Assembly: GCA_945861265.1 (NCBI GenBank)
Contig: CAMAUC010000014.1
Coordinates: 1-62,195, forward strand
Origin: Rhizobium sp. Q54
GTDB lineage: Bacteria; Pseudomonadota; Alphaproteobacteria; Rhizobiales; Xanthobacteraceae
Direction: 5' to 3'
DNA: 62,195 bases
This document shows positions 1 to 7,831 of this stretch, in pieces. The position numbers and the translations under genes are program-made. Below the pieces are notes generated by a model. The model was given only the letters and a program-made list of their open reading frames with translations, was not told the DNA's origin and ran no database searches. Position 1 is the first letter of the stretch. Every line of letters begins with the position of its first letter.

Positions 1-285
1 ACCGATCTCACCTCGTTCATCCGCCGCGCCGATCTCGCCCGCGAGCGGGCCGATCAGCGTCCGGAACGCTTCGCCGTCGGTCAGAAGGTTGACGCCCGCG
101 TCACCCAGTTCGACCGCAAGACCCACAAGGTCGGCGTCTCGATCAAGGCGCTCGAAGTCGCCGAAGAGAAGGAAGCCATGGCGCAGTATGGTTCCGCCGA
201 CTCGGGCGCTTCGCTCGGCGACATCCTGGGCGCTGCCTTGAAGCAGCGCGCCGGCGAGAGCACCGACGACGAAAAGGCCGAGTAA
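1..285 (+). CDS. rpsA: 30S ribosomal protein S1, C-terminal part (cut by window edge)
   Basis: The open frame enters from the left edge and ends at TAA 283-285, giving 94 residues. It carries the end of the last S1 (OB-fold) RNA-binding repeat, including FAVGQKVDARVTQFDRK and KVGVSIKALE. The acidic, alanine-rich tail (GASLGDILGAAL, then Asp/Glu residues) is typical of alphaproteobacterial S1. S1 binds mRNA on the 30S subunit and helps initiation on structured or weak Shine-Dalgarno leaders. It is followed by a terminator and by sppA and ihfB, the usual order in this group. The N-terminal domains lie outside the window. Confidence 0.93.
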   Translation, partial: TDLTSFIRRADLARERADQRPERFAVGQKVDARVTQFDRKTHKVGVSIKALEVAEEKEAMAQYGSADSGASLGDILGAALKQRAGESTDDEKAE

Positions 286-317
286 GGTCCAGCGACCGTA
301 ACCGGCTGACGATAAAG

Positions 318-350
318 AACCCCCGGGGCGTCGAGCTCCGGGGTTTTTTC
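318..350 (+). terminator. Rho-independent terminator after rpsA
   Basis: A GC-rich inverted repeat (AACCCC(C)GG on the left, CCGGGGTT on the right, about 12 bases of loop) is followed directly by a T-run at 343-349. It lies 33 bases beyond the rpsA stop and separates rpsA from sppA. Confidence 0.85.
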
Positions 351-435
351 TTTGCGTCATGAGGGTGCCAAAATGCGGACTCAATGACCACGTTTGAGTC
401 TATGATGCGCCAACGATTCCACTGAAGGAACTTTC

Positions 436-1410
436 ATGTCGTTCGATGCCGATGCCATCGTCGATCGCCGCCGCATGCGGCGCAAACTCACCTTCTGGCG
501 CGTCGCGGCGCTGCTGGTGGTGCTCGTCGCCATCGGCACCGCCGGCTTCGTGCTGATGCCGGCGACCGGCCTGAAGCCTGGTGACACCGCCATTGCCCGC
601 GTTCGCATCGAAGGCATCATCCGAGGCAATCAGAAGCGCGTCGAGGCGCTCGAACGGCTCGGCAAGTCGCATGCACGCGCCGTGATCGTCCATCTCGACT
701 CGCCGGGCGGCACGACTGCCGGCTCCGAACAGCTTTACGACGCGCTGCGCGCGTTGCAGGACAAAAAGCCAATGGTCGTCGTGGTCGACGGCCTGGCCGC
801 TTCCGGCGCCTATATCGCGGCGCTCGCCTCCGAGCACATCATCGCGCACGATACGTCGTTGGTTGGATCGATCGGCGTGCTGTTTCAGTATCCGAATTTC
901 ACCGACGTCCTGAAAACGATCGGCATCAAGGTCGAGGAAGTGAAATCCTCACCGCTGAAGGCGGCGCCCAATGGCTTCGAACCGACCAGCCCGGAAGCGC
1001 GCGCCGCGATCGAGGCGATCGTGCTGGACTCCTATGGCTGGTTCAAAGGCCTGGTGAAAGACCGCCGCAAGCTGGACGACAGCCAACTCGCCAAGGTGGC
1101 CGACGGCCGCGTCTTCACCGGCCGTCAGGCCGTACCGCTCAAGCTGGTCGATGCCATCGGCAACGAGAAGTCGGCGATCGCGTGGCTGGAAAAGGAGAAG
1201 AAGGTGCCGGCGAACACGCCGGTGCGCGATTTCTCGCTCGAGCCGCGCTTCAGCGAGCTTTCCTTCCTCCACGTCGCCGCCTGGGGTTTCCAGCAGGCCG
1301 GCCTGACGGCATGGTCGCAGCAGGTCCAGGAATGGGCCGGCGCGCAGGCTTTCGAAAGACTTAATCTTGACGGTCTGTTGGCGCTTTGGCACCCTTCAAC
1401 GGCCAATTGA
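436..1410 (+). CDS. sppA: Signal peptide peptidase SppA (short form)
   Basis: 324 residues, the short single-unit SppA (peptidase family S49) rather than the long duplicated E. coli form. A basic N-terminus (RRRMRRK) precedes one membrane segment at about 21-41, so the catalytic domain should face the periplasm. The Ser/Lys dyad appears to be Ser123 in AASGAY and Lys175 in SPLKAAP. The 52-residue gap matches the Ser147/Lys199 gap I recall for Bacillus SppA. The enzyme degrades signal peptides left in the membrane after secretion. The start has AAGGAA upstream. ihfB follows 26 bases after the stop, so the two may be co-transcribed. Confidence 0.9.
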   Translation: MSFDADAIVDRRRMRRKLTFWRVAALLVVLVAIGTAGFVLMPATGLKPGDTAIARVRIEGIIRGNQKRVEALERLGKSHARAVIVHLDSPGGTTAGSEQLYDALRALQDKKPMVVVVDGLAASGAYIAALASEHIIAHDTSLVGSIGVLFQYPNFTDVLKTIGIKVEEVKSSPLKAAPNGFEPTSPEARAAIEAIVLDSYGWFKGLVKDRRKLDDSQLAKVADGRVFTGRQAVPLKLVDAIGNEKSAIAWLEKEKKVPANTPVRDFSLEPRFSELSFLHVAAWGFQQAGLTAWSQQVQEWAGAQAFERLNLDGLLALWHPSTAN

Positions 1411-1436
1411 ACAAATCTGAGTAAGGCGGGGCGTCC

Positions 1437-1742
1437 ATGATCAAGTCTGAACTCGTGCAGCGTATCGCTTCGCAAAATCCGCATCTGTACCAGCGCGACG
1501 TCGAGAACATCGTCAATGCGATCCTCGGCGAGATCACCGGCGCGATGGCACAGGGCGATCGCGTCGAGCTGCGCGGTTTCGGCGCCTTCTCGGTCAAGCA
1601 TCGCCCGGCCCGTACCGGACGCAATCCGCGCACCGGCGCGCATGTCTCGGTCGAGCAGAAGTCGGTGCCGTTCTTCAAGACCGGCAAGGAAATGCGCGAG
1701 CGCCTCAACAAGCTCGACGGCGCGGCATCTTCGGCGGAATAA
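1437..1742 (+). CDS. ihfB: Integration host factor subunit beta
   Basis: 101 residues, the normal size of an HU/IHF-family subunit. The N-terminal helical dimerisation part ([11 protein letters not shown]) is followed by the beta-arm region with the family signature GRNPRTG and the intercalating proline. IHF-beta pairs with IHF-alpha (not in this window) to bend DNA at specific sites in replication, recombination and transcription. The rpsA-ihfB linkage is conserved in proteobacteria; here sppA lies between them. An AAGGCGGGG ribosome-binding site precedes the ATG. Confidence 0.95.
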   Translation: MIKSELVQRIASQNPHLYQRDVENIVNAILGEITGAMAQGDRVELRGFGAFSVKHRPARTGRNPRTGAHVSVEQKSVPFFKTGKEMRERLNKLDGAASSAE

Positions 1743-1766
1743 CGCGGTCGCGCGTAATATTCAGGT

Positions 1767-1797
1767 GTCGTCACCCGCGCATGCGGGTGATCCAGCA
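1767..1797. repeat. Short hairpin repeat (TCACCCGC-GCAT-GCGGGTGA)
   Basis: A perfect 8-bp stem (1771-1778 with 1783-1790) and 4-base loop, followed by TCCAGCAC. The motif with this flank matches a dispersed intergenic hairpin I recall from Bradyrhizobium-like genomes (recollection, not searched). A second GC hairpin (ACCCC...GGGGT) at 1837-1852 may end ihfB transcription. Confidence 0.6.
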
Positions 1798-1889
1798 CTT
1801 CGGAACACCGGCCCGAATTTGGCATTTCCTTATGTAACCCCCATGTGCGGGGTATGACAGCGGTGGTGTTGGCGCGTTATAAGGTCATC

Positions 1890-2273
1890 ATGTTCCGCAA
1901 GATCGTCACTCTCGTCATCGTACTGCCGCTGGCCGCGGTGATCGTCGCCTTCGCGGTGGCGAACCGCGAACTGGTCACAGTGTCGTTCGATCCGTTCTCG
2001 TCGACCAACCCGGCCTATGCGGCGACTTTGCCGCTGTTCATCCTGATCTTTGTCCTGGTGATTCTCGGCGTCATCGTCGGCGGCGCCGCCGCCTGGCTGC
2101 GTCAGGCGCATTGGCGCAGTGCCGCTCGCCAACTCGACGCCGAGGCACGCCTGCTGCGGCAGGAACTGAGCGCATTGCGCAACCGCTTTGCCGCCGACGC
2201 GCCGCTGGTCCCGCCAGCGACAACCTACTTCGACCCGGCCTCGCCGCCGGCGATTGCGCCGCCGCGGTCCTGA
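1890..2273 (+). CDS. LapA-domain (DUF1049) inner-membrane protein
   Basis: 127 residues from MFRKIVTL. Two hydrophobic segments (about 5-23 and 41-63) flank a short loop with VANRELVTVSFDPF, the typical LapA/YciS start. A charged, probably helical tail (RQLDAEARLLRQEL) and a proline-rich end follow. The family includes E. coli LapA, which with LapB controls lipopolysaccharide synthesis. No LapB is visible here, so the role is inferred from family only. An in-frame ATG at 1845 would add 15 residues, but MFRKI is the usual family start. The position between ihfB and trpF is conserved in related genomes as I recall it. Confidence 0.75.
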   Translation: MFRKIVTLVIVLPLAAVIVAFAVANRELVTVSFDPFSSTNPAYAATLPLFILIFVLVILGVIVGGAAAWLRQAHWRSAARQLDAEARLLRQELSALRNRFAADAPLVPPATTYFDPASPPAIAPPRS

Positions 2274-2333
2274 GACAGGCCAAACGGTAAGCCTTTGCGG
2301 CGGCGCGCTTTAGGCGCTAGAACCCGCTTCAGA

Positions 2334-3020
2334 ATGGCGATTTTAATCAAAATCTGCGGTTTGAAGACCCCGGAAGCCCTTGATGTCGCGCTGGAATCCG
2401 GCGCCGATCAGGTCGGCTTCGTGTTCTTTGGGCCGAGCCCGCGCCACGTCGGGCTGGAGGCCGCGCGGCTCCTCGGCCAGCGGGCGCAGGGCCGCGCCGG
2501 CAAGGTGGCGCTCACAGTCAACGCCAATGACGAGACGCTGCACGCGATCATCGCGGCGCTGAAGCCCGACATGCTGCAACTGCACGGCACCGAGACCTCG
2601 GAGCGCGTCGCGGTGGTCCGCTCGCATTTTGGCTTGCCGGTCATGAAGGCGCTGCCGATCTCGACGCGCGCCGACCTGTCGCCGATCCGCATGTTCGCCA
2701 GTGTCGCCGACCGGCTATTGTTCGACGCGCGTCCGTCGCAGGACGACACCCGTCCGGGCGGGCTTGGCAAGACCTTCGACTGGACGCTGCTGGCCGGGCT
2801 GAACGCCGGCGTGCCATTCATGCTGTCCGGCGGGCTCGATGCCGACAATGTCGCGGAAGCGATCCGCATCGCGCGACCGCAGGGCGTCGATGTCTCATCC
2901 GGCGTCGAGCGCAGTCCGGGCGAAAAAGATCCCGACAAGATCCGCGCCTTCATCCGCGCCGCGCGCGCGGCGGATGCTTCGCTCAGTGACGTCCAAGGTG
3001 ACCGCAAGGTGAGAATATGA
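2334..3020 (+). CDS. trpF: Phosphoribosylanthranilate isomerase
   Basis: 228 residues, a TIM barrel catalysing the Amadori rearrangement of N-(5-phosphoribosyl)anthranilate to CdRP in tryptophan synthesis. The catalytic pair is visible: Cys8 in KICGL as general base and Asp131 in LLFDARP as general acid. The phosphate-binding GGLDADNV and VDVSSGVE loops are intact. It is a free-standing enzyme, not fused to TrpC. An upstream in-frame ATG at 2295 was rejected because the family starts just before KICGL. Its stop overlaps the trpB start (ATGA), so the two are translationally coupled. Confidence 0.95.
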   Translation: MAILIKICGLKTPEALDVALESGADQVGFVFFGPSPRHVGLEAARLLGQRAQGRAGKVALTVNANDETLHAIIAALKPDMLQLHGTETSERVAVVRSHFGLPVMKALPISTRADLSPIRMFASVADRLLFDARPSQDDTRPGGLGKTFDWTLLAGLNAGVPFMLSGGLDADNVAEAIRIARPQGVDVSSGVERSPGEKDPDKIRAFIRAARAADASLSDVQGDRKVRI

Positions 3021-4240
3021 CCGCGAGCCAAGTCAATTCATTTCGCACCGGCCCGGACGAGCGTGGCCACTTCGGCATCTATGGCGGGCGCTTCGTCGCC
3101 GAAACCCTGATGCCGAATATTCTCGAACTGGAAGCGGCCTACGCCGCCGCCAAGGCCGACCCGGCCTACCAGAAGGAGATGGACTTCCATCTCGCCCATT
3201 TCGTCGGCCGGCCGTCGCCTCTGTATTTCGCCGAGCGGCTCACCGAGAGGTTCGGCGGCGCCAAAATCTACTTCAAGCGCGAGGACCTCAACCATACCGG
3301 CGCGCACAAGGTGAACAACGTCACCGGCCAGATCATGCTGGCCTTGCGCATGGGCAAGAAGCGCATCATCGCCGAAACCGGCGCCGGCATGCATGGCGTC
3401 GCCACCGCGACTCTGTGCGCCAAATTCGGTCTGCCCTGCATCGTTTATATGGGCGCGGTCGACGTCGAGCGGCAGCAACCGAACGTGCTGCGCATGAAAA
3501 TGCTCGGCGCCGAAGTGCGTCCCGTCACCTCCGGCTCGCACACGCTGAAAGACGCGATGAACGAGGCATTGCGCGACTGGGTCACCAATGTCTCCGATAC
3601 CTTCTATTGCATCGGCACGGTGGCCGGCCCGCATCCTTATCCGGCGATGGTGCGTGACTTCCAGTGCATCATCGGCAACGAAACGCGCGAGCAGATGCAG
3701 GCCGCCGAAGGCCGCCTGCCGGATTCGCTGGTCGCCTGCATCGGCGGCGGCTCCAATGCGATGGGGCTTTTTCACCCGTTCCTCGACGACCGCTCGGTCG
3801 AAATCTATGGTGTCGAAGCCGCCGGTCACGGCATTCCGAGCGGCCAGCATGCTGCGTCGGTCGCCGGCGGGCGCCCCGGCGTGCTGCACGGCAACCGCAC
3901 TTACTTGCTGATGGATGCCGACGGCCAGATCACCGAGGCGCATTCGATTTCGGCCGGCCTCGATTATCCCGGCATCGGTCCCGAGCACGCCTGGCTCAAC
4001 GACATGGGTCGCGTGAAATTCTTATCCGCGACTGACGACGAAGCGGTGGCCGCGTTCCAGTTGTGCAGCCAGTTGGAGGGCATCATTCCGGCGCTCGAGC
4101 CGGCGCATGCTCTGGCGCGCGTGTTCGATCTCGCGCCCAAGCTGCCGAAGGATCACCTGATGGTGGTCAACATGTCCGGCCGCGGCGACAAGGACCTCGA
4201 CTCGGTCGCGGCCTTCCTCGAAAGCAAGAAGAAGAAATGA
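3017..4240 (+). CDS. trpB: Tryptophan synthase beta chain
   Basis: 407 residues, full length. It condenses indole and L-serine to L-tryptophan using PLP. The Schiff-base lysine is Lys98 in HTGAHKVNN and the phosphate-binding loop is GGGSNAMG. N-terminal [15 protein letters not shown] is the standard TrpB start. It works as an alpha2-beta2 complex with TrpA. It overlaps trpF (ATGA) at its start and trpA (ATGA) at its end, so it is the middle gene of a tightly coupled trpFBA operon. Confidence 0.97.
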   Translation: MTASQVNSFRTGPDERGHFGIYGGRFVAETLMPNILELEAAYAAAKADPAYQKEMDFHLAHFVGRPSPLYFAERLTERFGGAKIYFKREDLNHTGAHKVNNVTGQIMLALRMGKKRIIAETGAGMHGVATATLCAKFGLPCIVYMGAVDVERQQPNVLRMKMLGAEVRPVTSGSHTLKDAMNEALRDWVTNVSDTFYCIGTVAGPHPYPAMVRDFQCIIGNETREQMQAAEGRLPDSLVACIGGGSNAMGLFHPFLDDRSVEIYGVEAAGHGIPSGQHAASVAGGRPGVLHGNRTYLLMDADGQITEAHSISAGLDYPGIGPEHAWLNDMGRVKFLSATDDEAVAAFQLCSQLEGIIPALEPAHALARVFDLAPKLPKDHLMVVNMSGRGDKDLDSVAAFLESKKKK

Positions 4241-5076
4241 GCACGCGAATTGAAAAGCGCTTCGCCGCGCTCAAAGCCGAAGGCCGCGCCGCTCTGGTGA
4301 CCTTCACCATGTCCGGCGATCCGGATTATGCGACATCGCTGGCGCTCGCCAAGGCGCTGCCGAAGGCTGGCGCCGACCTGATCGAACTGGGCATGCCGTT
4401 CACCGATCCGATGGCCGATGGCGTCGCCATCCAGGCGGCCGGTCTGCGCGCACTCAAGGGCGGCCAAACGCTGATCAAGACTTTGGCGATGGTGCGCGAC
4501 TTCCGCAAGGACAACGATGACACGCCGATCGTGTTGATGGGCTATTACAATCCGATCTACATCTATGGCGTCGATAGATTCCTCGTCGATGCCAAGGCGG
4601 CCGGTGTCGATGGGCTCATTGTCGTGGACTTGCCGCCAGAAGAAGATGTCGAGCTTTGTTTGCCGGCGCTGAAGGCCGGCCTGAATTTCATCCGTCTGGC
4701 GACGCCGACGACTGACGACAAACGGTTGCCGGCGGTGCTGAACAACACGTCCGGCTTTGTCTATTATGTCTCGATTGCGGGCATCACCGGATCGGCGGCG
4801 CCCGACGCAACGAAAGTCGGTGCGGCGGTTGCGCGTATCAAACGTCACACGACACTACCGGTCGCGGTCGGCTTTGGCGTGCGCAACGCCGAAAGCGCGC
4901 GCGCCATTGCCGCCGGCGCCGACGGCGTGGTGGTCGGTTCTGCCCTGATCGACGTTCTGCGCGCCAATCTCGATGCCGACGACAAGGCCGGGCCGAATCT
5001 CGTCAAAGCCGTGACCGATCTGGTGTCGGATATCGCCCAGGGCGTGCGTTCGGCTGGTAAAGTCGCGGCGAAATAG
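4237..5076 (+). CDS. trpA: Tryptophan synthase alpha chain
   Basis: 279 residues from MSTRIEKRF; the ATG overlaps the trpB stop, which decides the start over longer in-frame readings from 4063. TrpA cleaves indole-3-glycerol phosphate to indole, which tunnels to TrpB. Catalytic Glu50 (LIELGMPF) and Asp61 (DPMADG) match the classical Glu49/Asp60. The phosphate site GVRNAES and the SIAGITG loop are also present. It is the last gene of the operon; accD follows after 61 bases. Confidence 0.96.
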   Translation: MSTRIEKRFAALKAEGRAALVTFTMSGDPDYATSLALAKALPKAGADLIELGMPFTDPMADGVAIQAAGLRALKGGQTLIKTLAMVRDFRKDNDDTPIVLMGYYNPIYIYGVDRFLVDAKAAGVDGLIVVDLPPEEDVELCLPALKAGLNFIRLATPTTDDKRLPAVLNNTSGFVYYVSIAGITGSAAPDATKVGAAVARIKRHTTLPVAVGFGVRNAESARAIAAGADGVVVGSALIDVLRANLDADDKAGPNLVKAVTDLVSDIAQGVRSAGKVAAK

Positions 5077-5111
5077 CCGCAACTGGGCGCGGCGGGACGG
5101 TTATAATTTTG

Positions 5112-5125
5112 TAGGGTTCGCCCTA
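5112..5125 (+). promoter_or_regulatory. UUCG-capped mini-hairpin in the accD leader
   Basis: TAGGG-TTCG-CCCTA makes a 5-bp stem closed by a UUCG tetraloop, ending 12 bases before the accD ATG. The stretch before it (5101-5110) is AT-rich. It could be part of an accD promoter/leader or stabilise the 5' end; function is not shown. Confidence 0.4.
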
Positions 5126-5137
5126 TATAGGTGAAGC

Positions 5138-6028
5138 ATGAACTGGATTTCCAACGTCGTCCGGCCGAAGATCCGCAGCTTCCTGCGTCGCGAGACGCCG
5201 GAAAATCTCTGGATCAAGTGCCCCGAGACCGGCTCGCTCGTCTTCTACAAGGACGTCGAGGCGAACCAGTTTGTCATCCCGAGTTCCAACTATCACATGC
5301 GCATCAGCGCGCCGATGCGCCTGAAGACCATGTTCGACGGCGGCGAGTATGAAGACATCGCGTTGCCCGAAGTGCAGATCGATCCGCTGAAGTTCCGCGA
5401 CGAGCGCCGCTACATCGACCGGCTCAAGGATGCGCGCACCAAGACCGGCTATCAGGACGCGGTGAAGCTCGGCATCGGCCGCCTCGAAGGTCAGATGGTG
5501 ACGATCGGCGTGCAGGATTTCGATTTCATGGGCGGTTCGCTCGGCATGGCGGCGGGCGAGGCGATCATCACCGGCTTTGAAACCGCGGTACAGCGGCGCA
5601 CGCCCTATGTTCTTTTCGCGGCCTCCGGCGGCGCGCGCATGCAGGAAGGCATCCTGTCGCTGATGCAATTGCCGCGCACCACGGTCGGCGTGCAGATGCT
5701 GCGCGAAGCCAGGCTTCCTTATCTCGTCGTGCTGACCAATCCGACCACCGGCGGCGTCACGGCGTCCTATGCGATGCTCGGCGACGTTCACATCGCCGAG
5801 CCCGCGGCCTTGATCGGCTTTGCCGGTCCGCGCGTCATCGAACAAACCATCCGCGAAAAGTTGCCCGCCGGATTTCAGCGCGCCGAATATCTCACCGAAC
5901 ATGGCATGGTCGACATGGTCGTGCACCGGCACAAGCTGCGCTCGACGCTGGCCGAATTGTGCCGCCTCCTGACCAAGCAGCCGGCGCCGAACGCGCAACA
6001 GAAACTGCCGGTTCCGGCGCACGCGTGA
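5138..6028 (+). CDS. accD: Acetyl-CoA carboxylase carboxyltransferase subunit beta
   Basis: 296 residues. AccD with AccA transfers the carboxyl group from carboxybiotin to acetyl-CoA, the first step of fatty-acid synthesis. The crotonase-like core is intact ([43 protein letters not shown]). The N-terminal zinc ribbon is degenerate: E. coli has four cysteines, but here only Cys28 (WIKCPE) remains, with Thr31, Ile47 and Ser50 at the other positions. As I recall, this loss is shared by Rhizobiales AccD, so the gene is not broken. folC starts 2 bases after the stop; accD-folC linkage is conserved. Confidence 0.95.
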   Translation: MNWISNVVRPKIRSFLRRETPENLWIKCPETGSLVFYKDVEANQFVIPSSNYHMRISAPMRLKTMFDGGEYEDIALPEVQIDPLKFRDERRYIDRLKDARTKTGYQDAVKLGIGRLEGQMVTIGVQDFDFMGGSLGMAAGEAIITGFETAVQRRTPYVLFAASGGARMQEGILSLMQLPRTTVGVQMLREARLPYLVVLTNPTTGGVTASYAMLGDVHIAEPAALIGFAGPRVIEQTIREKLPAGFQRAEYLTEHGMVDMVVHRHKLRSTLAELCRLLTKQPAPNAQQKLPVPAHA

Positions 6029-6029
6029 C

Positions 6030-7349
6030 GTGAGCCAAGTCGATTCCATCCTGACGCGGCTGCTGGCGCTTCACCCCAAGCGTATCGACCTGTCGCTTGA
6101 CCGCGTCGAGCGGCTGCTGGCGGCTCTGGATCATCCCGAACGCAAACTGCCGCCGGTGATCCATATCGCCGGCACCAACGGCAAAGGTTCGACCACCGCT
6201 TTCCTGCGCGCGATTCTGGAAGCCGCCGGCCTGCGCGTGCACGCCTATACGTCGCCGCATCTGGTGAATTTCAACGAACGTTTCCGCATTGGCCAAAATG
6301 GCGAAGGAAAGCTCGTCTCGGATGAGGATCTATCGACGGCGCTGGAAGAATGTGAACGGGCCAATGGCGGCGAGCCCATCACCGTTTTTGAGATCACGAC
6401 GGCGGCAGGCTTCCTGCTGTTCTCACGCCATCCCGCCGATGTGTTGCTGCTCGAGGTCGGGCTCGGCGGGCGTCTCGACGCGACCAATGTCATCGACGCG
6501 CCGCTCGCCTCGATCATCACGCCGATATCGATCGATCACACGGATTTTCTCGGCGACACGATCGAAAAGATCGCCGCCGAGAAGGCCGGTATTGTCAAGG
6601 CTGGCGCGCCGGTGATTGTCGCCGCGCAAAATCGTGACGCGCTCAGCGTTATCGAACGGCAAGCGGCGCGGCTCAAAGCGCCGATCATCATCGCCGGCGA
6701 GAACTGGACCGCGACCGAAGAGCGTGGCCGTCTGGTCTATCAGGACGACAATGGACTTCTGGATTTGCCGGCGCCGAAACTCTACGGGCGTCATCAATTC
6801 GAGAACGCGGGTCTGGCGATTGCCGCGTTGCGCGCGATCCCGCAATTCAAAATCCCGCCTTCGGCCTATGAAGCCGGCATGACCAAGGCTGACTGGCCGG
6901 CGCGTCTGCATCGCCTGAGCGCGGGGCGCCTCGTCGATCTGACACCGCCGGGCAGCGAACTGTGGCTCGACGGCGGGCATAATCCCGATGGCGGACGTGC
7001 CATTGCCGCCGCGCTCGCCGATCTCGAGGAGCGCGTGTCGCGGCCGCTGGTGCTGATCGTCGGCATGCTGGCGACCAAGGACTTCGCCGGATTTCTGAAT
7101 AATTTTTCAGGCCTCGCGCGCCGCCTGATCGCCGTGCCGGTGCCCGGGGCCGAAAAAGGTCTCGGCGCGGACGTCGTGGCGGAGGCGGCGCGCGCGCTCG
7201 ACATTCCGGCGGTGAGCCGCGGCAATCTCGACGAGGCGCTCGATGCGGTGCGCAAGCTCGATCTGGAACCGCCGCCGCGTATTCTGATTACCGGGTCGCT
7301 TTACCTAGCCGGCGATGTCTTGCGCGAGAATGGCACGCCGCCGCAATAA
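6030..7349 (+). CDS. folC: Bifunctional folylpolyglutamate synthase / dihydrofolate synthase
   Basis: 439 residues, Mur-ligase superfamily. It adds glutamate to dihydropteroate and further glutamates to folates, using ATP. The P-loop GTNGKGST is at about 48-55. The family markers TSPHLVNFNERFRI, LLEVGLGGRLDATN, SIDHTDFLG and EKAGI(V)K are all present, and the C-terminal ligase domain has DGGHNPDGG. The start is GTG, 2 bases after the accD stop, so translation is probably coupled. Confidence 0.95.
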   Translation: MSQVDSILTRLLALHPKRIDLSLDRVERLLAALDHPERKLPPVIHIAGTNGKGSTTAFLRAILEAAGLRVHAYTSPHLVNFNERFRIGQNGEGKLVSDEDLSTALEECERANGGEPITVFEITTAAGFLLFSRHPADVLLLEVGLGGRLDATNVIDAPLASIITPISIDHTDFLGDTIEKIAAEKAGIVKAGAPVIVAAQNRDALSVIERQAARLKAPIIIAGENWTATEERGRLVYQDDNGLLDLPAPKLYGRHQFENAGLAIAALRAIPQFKIPPSAYEAGMTKADWPARLHRLSAGRLVDLTPPGSELWLDGGHNPDGGRAIAAALADLEERVSRPLVLIVGMLATKDFAGFLNNFSGLARRLIAVPVPGAEKGLGADVVAEAARALDIPAVSRGNLDEALDAVRKLDLEPPPRILITGSLYLAGDVLRENGTPPQ

Positions 7350-7352
7350 AAT

Positions 7353-7380
7353 ACGGCCGGCACAACGGCCGGCCGTCTTG
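7353..7380. terminator. Hairpin terminator between convergent folC and trxA
   Basis: ACGGCCGG (7353-7360) pairs with CCGGCCGT (7369-7376). On the minus strand the stem is followed by ATTTTATTG, which suits termination of trxA; the plus side has CTTG only. It lies midway between two converging genes and may serve both. Confidence 0.6.
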
Positions 7381-7398
7381 AGACAATGGCGACGACGC

Positions 7399-7719
7399 TC
7401 AAACCGCGCCGCTGATCCACGAATGCAGTTTCTGCTTCGGCGCGGCGCCGACCTGGCGATCGGCGATTTCGCCGTTCTTGAACAGCAGCAGCGTCGGAAT
7501 CGACATGATGCCGTATTTAGCGGCAACCGCCGGGTTCTCGTCGACGTTCAACTTGACGATCTTGACCTTGTCGCCGAGCTGACCGGAGATTTCCTCCAGC
7601 GCCGGGGCGATCATGCGGCAGGGGCCGCACCATTCCGCCCAGAAGTCGACGACGACCGGCTCGGAAGCCTTGAGAACATCCGCGTCGAAGCCTGCATCTG
7701 TGGTTTTGCCGACGGCCAT
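7399..7719 (-). CDS. trxA: Thioredoxin
   Basis: 106 residues, a single thioredoxin fold. The redox motif WCGPC has its cysteines at 31 and 34, and the cis-Pro loop (SIPTLLLF) is present. It reduces protein disulfides in the cytoplasm and is recycled by thioredoxin reductase (not here). The start MAVGKTTD was chosen because AGGG precedes it and family members begin there; a 36-residue upstream extension in frame looks spurious. It lies after addA on the same strand and converges on folC. Confidence 0.95.
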   Translation of the reverse strand: MAVGKTTDAGFDADVLKASEPVVVDFWAEWCGPCRMIAPALEEISGQLGDKVKIVKLNVDENPAVAAKYGIMSIPTLLLFKNGEIADRQVGAAPKQKLHSWISGAV

Positions 7720-7831
7720 GGGGAGACCCTTTGCTATTGCGCGTTGGAGTGGGGCGGGACGGGGCTTTTGGAATCGCCCCACGAATTGCGAGGCTGCGAA
7801 CCTATGAACGGTACCCCCGAGCGTCAAGGCG

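Noticed and set aside
5123-6049. 308-residue minus-strand frame opposite accD
   Set aside because: Shadow of accD; composition and lack of motifs argue against a gene.
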